Positions 59,044 to 64,000 of a DNA stretch of 64,000 nt are shown one piece after another (position 1 is the first letter of the stretch; each line of letters opens with the position of its first letter). The DNA comes from Lamellibrachia satsuma (taxonomy: Eukaryota > Annelida > Polychaeta > Sabellida > Siboglinidae). Made by a program: the position numbers and the translations under genes. The stretch spans positions 6,401,501 to 6,465,500 of the forward strand of contig BSQZ01000022.1 of the NCBI GenBank assembly GCA_033239005.1. The letters run 5' to 3'. Under the pieces are notes generated by a model that searched no databases, was not told the origin of the DNA, and was given only the letters and a program-made list of their open reading frames with translations.

Positions 59044-59072
59044 GTGTGCGTGCGTGCGTGCGTGCGTGCGTC
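59044..59072. repeat. (TGCG)n microsatellite
   Basis: Seven tetranucleotide copies, ~120 bases from the first DCLRE1A donor. Confidence 0.9.
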
Positions 59073-59189
59073 GTACTGTGTTTGGGATAACCACCTACAT
59101 TGTCCGTACAATCAAACTATCAGCCAGACTTTCAGTGAAGCCAGTGAACATTGAGTGAGAGTGACGTTTCAGCGACAGCGGTTACTTAC

Positions 59190-59303
59190 GGCCGTTTCCA
59201 ATGCTGTCGGTGGTATCGTTTCCCGCTCACTCCTTTTAGACATGCGTATTAAAGGACTGTAGCTCCAGATTTCATCATCACGCGAGCAACTGTGAGATTC
59301 CAT
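59190..59303 (-). CDS. DCLRE1A: DCLRE1A/SNM1A-like, first coding exon
   Basis: ATG at 59301-59303 opens 38 codons: MESHSCSRDDEIWSYSPLIR, then MSKRSERE. The DDEIWSY block followed by Lys/Arg matches the SEEDIWEYKSK-type N-terminus of SNM1A. Donor GCC|GTAAGT in phase 0. About 950 bp separate it from the ATG of the plus-strand catulin-like exon, so the two genes probably share a divergent promoter region. Confidence 0.75.
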
Positions 59304-60259
59304 ACTTAAGTCGGTGAAAAGTCATTATTATTAATCGTGCTTAGCTACTATCCATCGCCGGTTACGGATCGACTTCGCTATCACTGACACTAGTGCTAAT
59401 TCGTTGACCCCCCTGAATCACATGCAATTAAATCCCGGTAGGTGGCAACACATTCTTTTGTAACCTCGATTGTCCAGACCCCGTCGTGTGACGCCACCGT
59501 TTGTTGCTCTCACAAGAGTCTGGCATCGCTACTTATCTTATCATTGTTTTTTATACCAGGAATTTCGGTAATTAATCCTTGAATGGGTGTCGTTGATCAT
59601 TAGGCACGACACACTAGCAATTTTCTAGTATAGCACATATACATTGATCTAAATAACCCAGAGGCCACAGTAAAAAATTCAACAAACAACAATGTATGGA
59701 GCTATGCAGACGCCGATTTTTCAGTCAAACGGTGGTGGATGTATAGAATTCCTTGTCCAACGATATTATATCTGCACCCTCTAGTAACATTAAAAAAAAC
59801 ATAATAAATAAAAACTGGGTTAAGATATGGGCAAAGAATAAAAGGCTTATCTCTTGCCTTACAAATGCTCATTATTTGTAAGTGTAAGTATACATACTTG
59901 CAAGGATCACACTAAAATACGGACAAATCTGGATACAATCTATGTGGAAAATAAAGTTAAAAATAGCAGGTTTATCGCATATGTACGGAAGATATATAAA
60001 CAGTGTTAAAGTAACTTTTTTCACCGACACCGCCATGATTTTACGCGCGTACATTCGTTGCCGGACATTCGATCTCTTTCGCAGTTCCGTCGTATTTATA
60101 TATTGCGTTATCTCCAGAGCATGTTAGTGTGGCACTTCAGACGAAGGGGCGCGCATGCGTGGCGCACTGTTGCCAAAATTTGAACGCAGCTAAATAACTA
60201 ACGTGAATGTAAACAACATTTTATTTTACTGCTGGTGGAATAATTGCTATCGGATTAAC
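59304..60259. promoter_or_regulatory. Divergent intergenic region between DCLRE1A and the catulin-like gene
   Basis: No coding signal. Non-repetitive and richer in CpG near both ends (around 59350-59530 and 60040-60190, e.g. ggggcgcgcatgcgtggcgc), consistent with two start sites back to back. No TATA box is convincingly placed. Confidence 0.45.
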
Positions 60260-60340
60260 ATGGATGATATCAATGCTTTGCTGAGACATTATGTGCAGAC
60301 AAAGTCGATCGAAAGAGCTCTTGCGCCAATAGCTACACAG
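60260..60340 (+). CDS. First coding exon of a vinculin/alpha-catenin-family gene (alpha-catulin-like)
   Basis: ATG in the context taacATGG opens 27 codons: MDDINALLRHY, then VQTKSIERALAPIATQ, ending at donor CAG|GTTTGT in phase 0. The pattern (R/K)T-x-(S/A)-(V/I)-E-x-x-L-x-P-(L/I)-(V/A)-x-Q is the N-terminal helix of vinculin, alpha-catenin and alpha-catulin. The short leader fits alpha-catulin (CTNNAL1) best, but one exon cannot decide. These proteins link adhesion or Rho signalling to actin. No further exon was seen to the right edge. Confidence 0.5.
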
Positions 60341-60809
60341 GTTTGTTTAGGGAAACTGGAATTCCATTGATTTTGTTTACAATAATCGATATCGGATATG
60401 TCAGTTGCCGTTGGCTGAGCGTGATACTAAGTCTAAGACTAAGATGCTAGAGTCTAGACTACACTGACATGTGTCTAGATGAAACCGACTAGATCATAGT
60501 CAACTTGTTGGCTGACTTTCGTACAATATTACGCATCTTAACTACCCAAGAACTGGAAAGCTGCCCACGCACCTTTGCTGGGCACTTCAAAGAAAAAATT
60601 GACATCATGATAGAACATTGGCGATTGATTTAAATGAAAGGTGAAATGTAAAGGAACCAAAATTTCAAAAACTGCTTATTTTATTAATATATCTTTATTA
60701 GATCCAAAGATATTGCGATTTTAATACGGTAAAAATTGCATCTCGTATACAGGAATGTATGATTAAAATTGCATAACTGTTTTATTGTTGCATATATTTA
60801 AATAATTTT

Positions 60810-61310
60810 TCAGGAGTTGCAAGCACATTAAGTAGGGTCATAAATATGCATAATCCAGTCATGTATCATTAAGAGTAACTCAGTTAATGCAATTAATATT
60901 AATAAGTCAATATTGGCTAATTAGTGCGTGAAGTCAACTGACCGACACATGACATGTCCATAACTTACATGATTATGAAGATATTTTTTTTATTTGTTCA
61001 GGGTTTGCAAACTCATTAACCAGGGTCATAAATATACATCACACACTCATTTCATAACTCAATTGATGCAATTAATAAGTCAATATTGGCTAATTAATGC
61101 GCAAACTCAACAGGCCAACACATTTTTTATAAAAAGGCCATAACTTCCATGATTATAAAGATATTTGTATAAGCTGTTCAGGGTTTACAAACTCATTAAC
61201 TAGTAACTCAATTAATAAATCAACAATGGCTAATCAGCATGCTATCTCAACAGACCAATACGTACATTTCAATAAAAGGCACAACTTCCATGATTATGAA
61301 GATATTTGTG
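60810..61310. repeat. Diverged tandem repeat, ~170-bp unit, three copies
   Basis: Units share ttaataagtcaatattggct, aactcattaac.agggtcata and cataacttccatgattat. It lies in the putative first intron of the catulin-like gene. Confidence 0.8.
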
Positions 61311-62355
61311 TAATTTTGGCAGAGCCTGGGCTTTCTTTCCCTGCTGAAAAACATGAAAATAGTCTTGCATGGTGACTATGGTAAAATAATTATTGGAGAA
61401 ATATATACTAGTTGGTTTTCCATATAGAGTGCAAAATTTTTTTTTAAACAATGTCATTGCATAAATATAACACAATTTATTATATATTCTGACATTTTGT
61501 AATTTCCTGCATGTACAGTTTACTGCAGGTTCAGTACAGCGATTAATTAATTAGTGATTTAGAAAATCTCTTGCGCAGTTTTTTTTTCAATCATTGAAAA
61601 ATTACATAATAATTTCATTATTGTACTAACTTAGCACAGCCAGGCCCAACAAGTTTAATCAATATCAATCATTTATTTTAGACAAAAGAATACATGCAAT
61701 ATGCATTATGTAAATATATATGATATTATAGTAATATAGATATACATAATTAAAAAGTAAAAATATATATAAATGTACTATTACTAATAATCATTAATAA
61801 AATTTATTTTGCAAAACAAATATTGGCTTTGTATTATTTGTAATGAATTAAAATCATAGAAATGTAAATAAGTCATGATTTTGGTCTCGCTCTCCAACTC
61901 CAATAATCAAAATCGGGTAAAATTTCACAAACTAGGGAAGCTCAAAAACACCCATGTGCAAAATAGTTCATACACAGACTAACTAAGACCTAGAAGAAGT
62001 CACGAACATATGGATGGAGTCATAAATAGCTTTGTTTGCTAAACTTACACCAGAAATACACCTATGTCGTCTAATCGATGTATTTCACCTTAATTTTGGT
62101 TCAGTTTTTATAAAATATAGATGATCATGAAAAGGAACTTACTGTTGTCCAATCTGCCGCTGTAACGGAAGGAACGGAAACAGCCAACAATACAGGATGT
62201 AAAACAAAAGGAGAACCCGGGTACCGAGAATCTGCGCAGATAAACTGACACGATTTTTCGGCATGCTGTGTGAGCTGCTCAGCAAATTTTGTTGAAGTGC
62301 CTACCTGTGCCGTGACTGTGTTCAAACTTCAAGAAAAGGGAAAGATGCAATCCTG
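61311..62355. other. AT-rich stretch, no gene seen
   Basis: AT-rich intron-like sequence without recognised features. Confidence 0.4.
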
Positions 62356-62356
62356 A

Positions 62357-63700
62357 AAATGCAAGCTTCTTGAGCATGTGGTGATCAGCACCTTTATGGG
62401 ATACGTGGAGGAACACCATATGACAGATCCTTTGCCCGGAGCAGCCTGGGCCATGGCTTTAGTCGAGGTAGATCATGCGAGTCCCAGTTATTGGGGTTCG
62501 TGGACGAAGTGTCTGAAGCGCTCGAGAAAGGATGCCAAGAAGATGTTAATCTTGGACTTCTCCAAAGCTTTTGACAAAGTGAACCACAGCCTCCTTGTTC
62601 ATAAACTCCGGCAATACAACATTTCTGGAAGGGTCAACCGATGGATTGAGAACTTTGTCTGCAACAGAAAATAGGCAGTTGAATCTGGAGCCCCACAACC
62701 AAGTTCTGTCCTTGGGCCAAGCCAGTTCTTGCTCTACATCACCTACCAATGGCACTATCCTCCACTACCAGACTCTGAGGATGACACAATCTGTGACAAA
62801 CACATCACCGACCTACAAGACCAACATGACCTACAGCAAGACCTCGACAGCCTAGGAACAGCGTTGGAAGATGTCATTCCACCCCACAAGTGCTCCACAA
62901 TGGACATTCCACCCCACAAGTGCCCCACAATGAACATTCCATCCCACAAGTGCTCCACAATGAACATTCCACCCCACAAGAGCCCCACAATGAACATTCC
63001 ACCCCACAAGTGCCCCACAATGAACATTCCACCCCACAAGTACCCCACAATGAACATTCCACCCCACAAGTGCCCCACAATGAACATTCCACCCCACAAG
63101 TGCCCCACAATGAACATTCCACCCCACAAGTGCCCCACAATGAACATTCCACCCCACAAGTACCCCACAATGAACATTCCACCCCACAAGTGCCCCACAA
63201 TGAACATTCCACCCCACAAGTACCCCACAATGAACATTCCACCCCACAATGAACATTCCACCCCACAAGTGCCCCACAATGAACATCACTCGTCAACGCA
63301 CAGTTCTTTCTACAAAGTACCACCTCCACGGACACACTATCAGTACAGAAATGGAGGCAAGATACCTTGGAGTCAAGATCATCTCCATCCTTCGTTGGGA
63401 CTCCCACATAACTGACGTCAGCAACAAAGCCAACAAGACCCTGGGCTTCCTCAGGCGGAACACCAAGATGATCAACCATACCAGAGTGGAACAGTCTTCA
63501 TCAAAAAGTCACCACATCTCCTACCCCAGGCTCTTTCAGGACCAGGGTCTGATCTTTTCTCAACCTCTAACTTGTATTAACAAAAAGTGGGTAAGTGAAG
63601 GCTGGAGCTGTGCCAGTCGGGAGCCGGTCGGGAGCCGCTACTGTAGCCGGATTGGTCTGGCTGGATACACCAAGTAGTTAATACATTTGTTCTTTTTCCC
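62357..63700 (+). mobile_element. Dead LINE (Jockey/CR1-like RT), 5'-truncated
   Basis: RT blocks appear in order, in shifting frames: KLLEHVVISTFM, then HGFSRGRSCESQLLGFVDEV, LILDFSKAFDKVNHSLLVHK (motif A), an ESGxPQxSSVLGP block (motif B, altered), a degenerate motif C (SEDDT where FADDT is expected), an expanded PPHKC repeat and LGFLRRN. A stop near 62672, at least two frameshifts and a small deletion inactivate it. Sense is plus, inside the catulin-like gene if that gene extends this far. Confidence 0.85.
62878..63290. repeat. Minisatellite, 30-bp unit, in frame with the LINE RT
   Basis: About 13 copies of ccccacaagtgccccacaat plus gaacattcca, reading P-P-H-K-C-P-T-M-N-I. The final partial copy (10 bp shorter) shifts phase near 63250. 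The founder is the conserved (N/H)P-x-K-C-x-x-M block of LINE reverse transcriptases. Confidence 0.93.
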
Positions 63701-64000
63701 CCCGTTTAATTTTATTCATCTTTTTCCCCTGCTTAGTTCTTTGTCATTTGATATGCACTGCAGCCCCCCAAAGTGCAGCAAAATCTCCAAGCAGATTCTG
63801 TTGAATGGAAGGTGGCTGCCTAACACAAAGAAGAACTACTACTACAGTAACTAGTGATGCTAAATAAAGGTTAAACACAACTCAGAGGTTCAGACTAGTG
63901 TCAACACTCAATTAACATTGTATAACCGGTTACAACGTTAACCAATTTTGAATTGCACATTAATGGGGATTAACGAGATTAATGGCCATTTGTTATTCCA
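63701..64000. other. Right edge, possible LINE 3' end
   Basis: Pyrimidine-rich (ctttttccccccg) then ordinary sequence. It may be the LINE 3' UTR. No gene seen. Confidence 0.35.

Overview
The window is metazoan nuclear DNA, most likely from a marine invertebrate (mollusc, other lophotrochozoan or lower deuterostome; the sequence does not settle which). Genes are split by introns with GT..AG (and one GC..AG) borders. The DNA is AT-rich, carries several classes of animal transposable element, and is saturated with minisatellites: about 35 tandem arrays with units of 12-86 bp. No RNA gene, CRISPR array or bacterial-type operon is visible.

Genes. (1) 3.4-8.7 kb, minus strand: a CREBRF-like bZIP transcription regulator in four phase-compatible exons; the last exon was not found. 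(2) 41.4-59.3 kb, minus strand: a DCLRE1A/SNM1A-like DNA cross-link repair nuclease. Eleven exons were recovered, covering the N-terminal motif, a UBZ4 zinc finger, a PCNA-binding (PIP) motif and the metallo-beta-lactamase/beta-CASP nuclease domain. One small exon is missing between the first two. (3) 60.26 kb, plus strand: the first coding exon of a vinculin/alpha-catenin-family (alpha-catulin-like) gene, head to head with DCLRE1A. (4) 35.5 and 37.9-38.2 kb, minus strand: two phase-matched coding exons of an unidentified gene, possibly an upstream part of the CREBRF transcription unit.

Mobile elements. 17.9-25.9 kb holds a complete Ty3/gypsy LTR retrotransposon with near-identical LTRs, a 4-bp target duplication, a tandem array of primer-binding-site-like sequences and frameshifted gag/pol. 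31.8-32.5 kb is a piggyBac-type MITE with TTAA duplications. 55.0-56.7 kb is a Penelope-like element with a 14-bp target duplication, inside a DCLRE1A intron. 62.4-63.7 kb is a dead LINE. tRNA-derived SINEs lie at 29.6-29.9 and 46.2-47.8 kb, and hAT-like terminal sequences at 43.2-43.7, 34.3 and 30.0 kb.

The main unexplained structure is the relation between the minisatellites and functional sequence. Several arrays were clearly born from splice junctions (86-bp array at 43.9-44.8 kb, 51.5-52.5 kb array, 41.65-43.2 kb array), from conserved codons of transposon reverse transcriptases (LINE, Penelope), from a SINE's tRNA-like head, and from an LTR element's primer-binding site. The introns therefore hold many decoy splice signals, and some transposon proteins carry in-frame repeat expansions. 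CREBRF and DCLRE1A are conserved animal genes; everything between is repeat-driven and fast changing.
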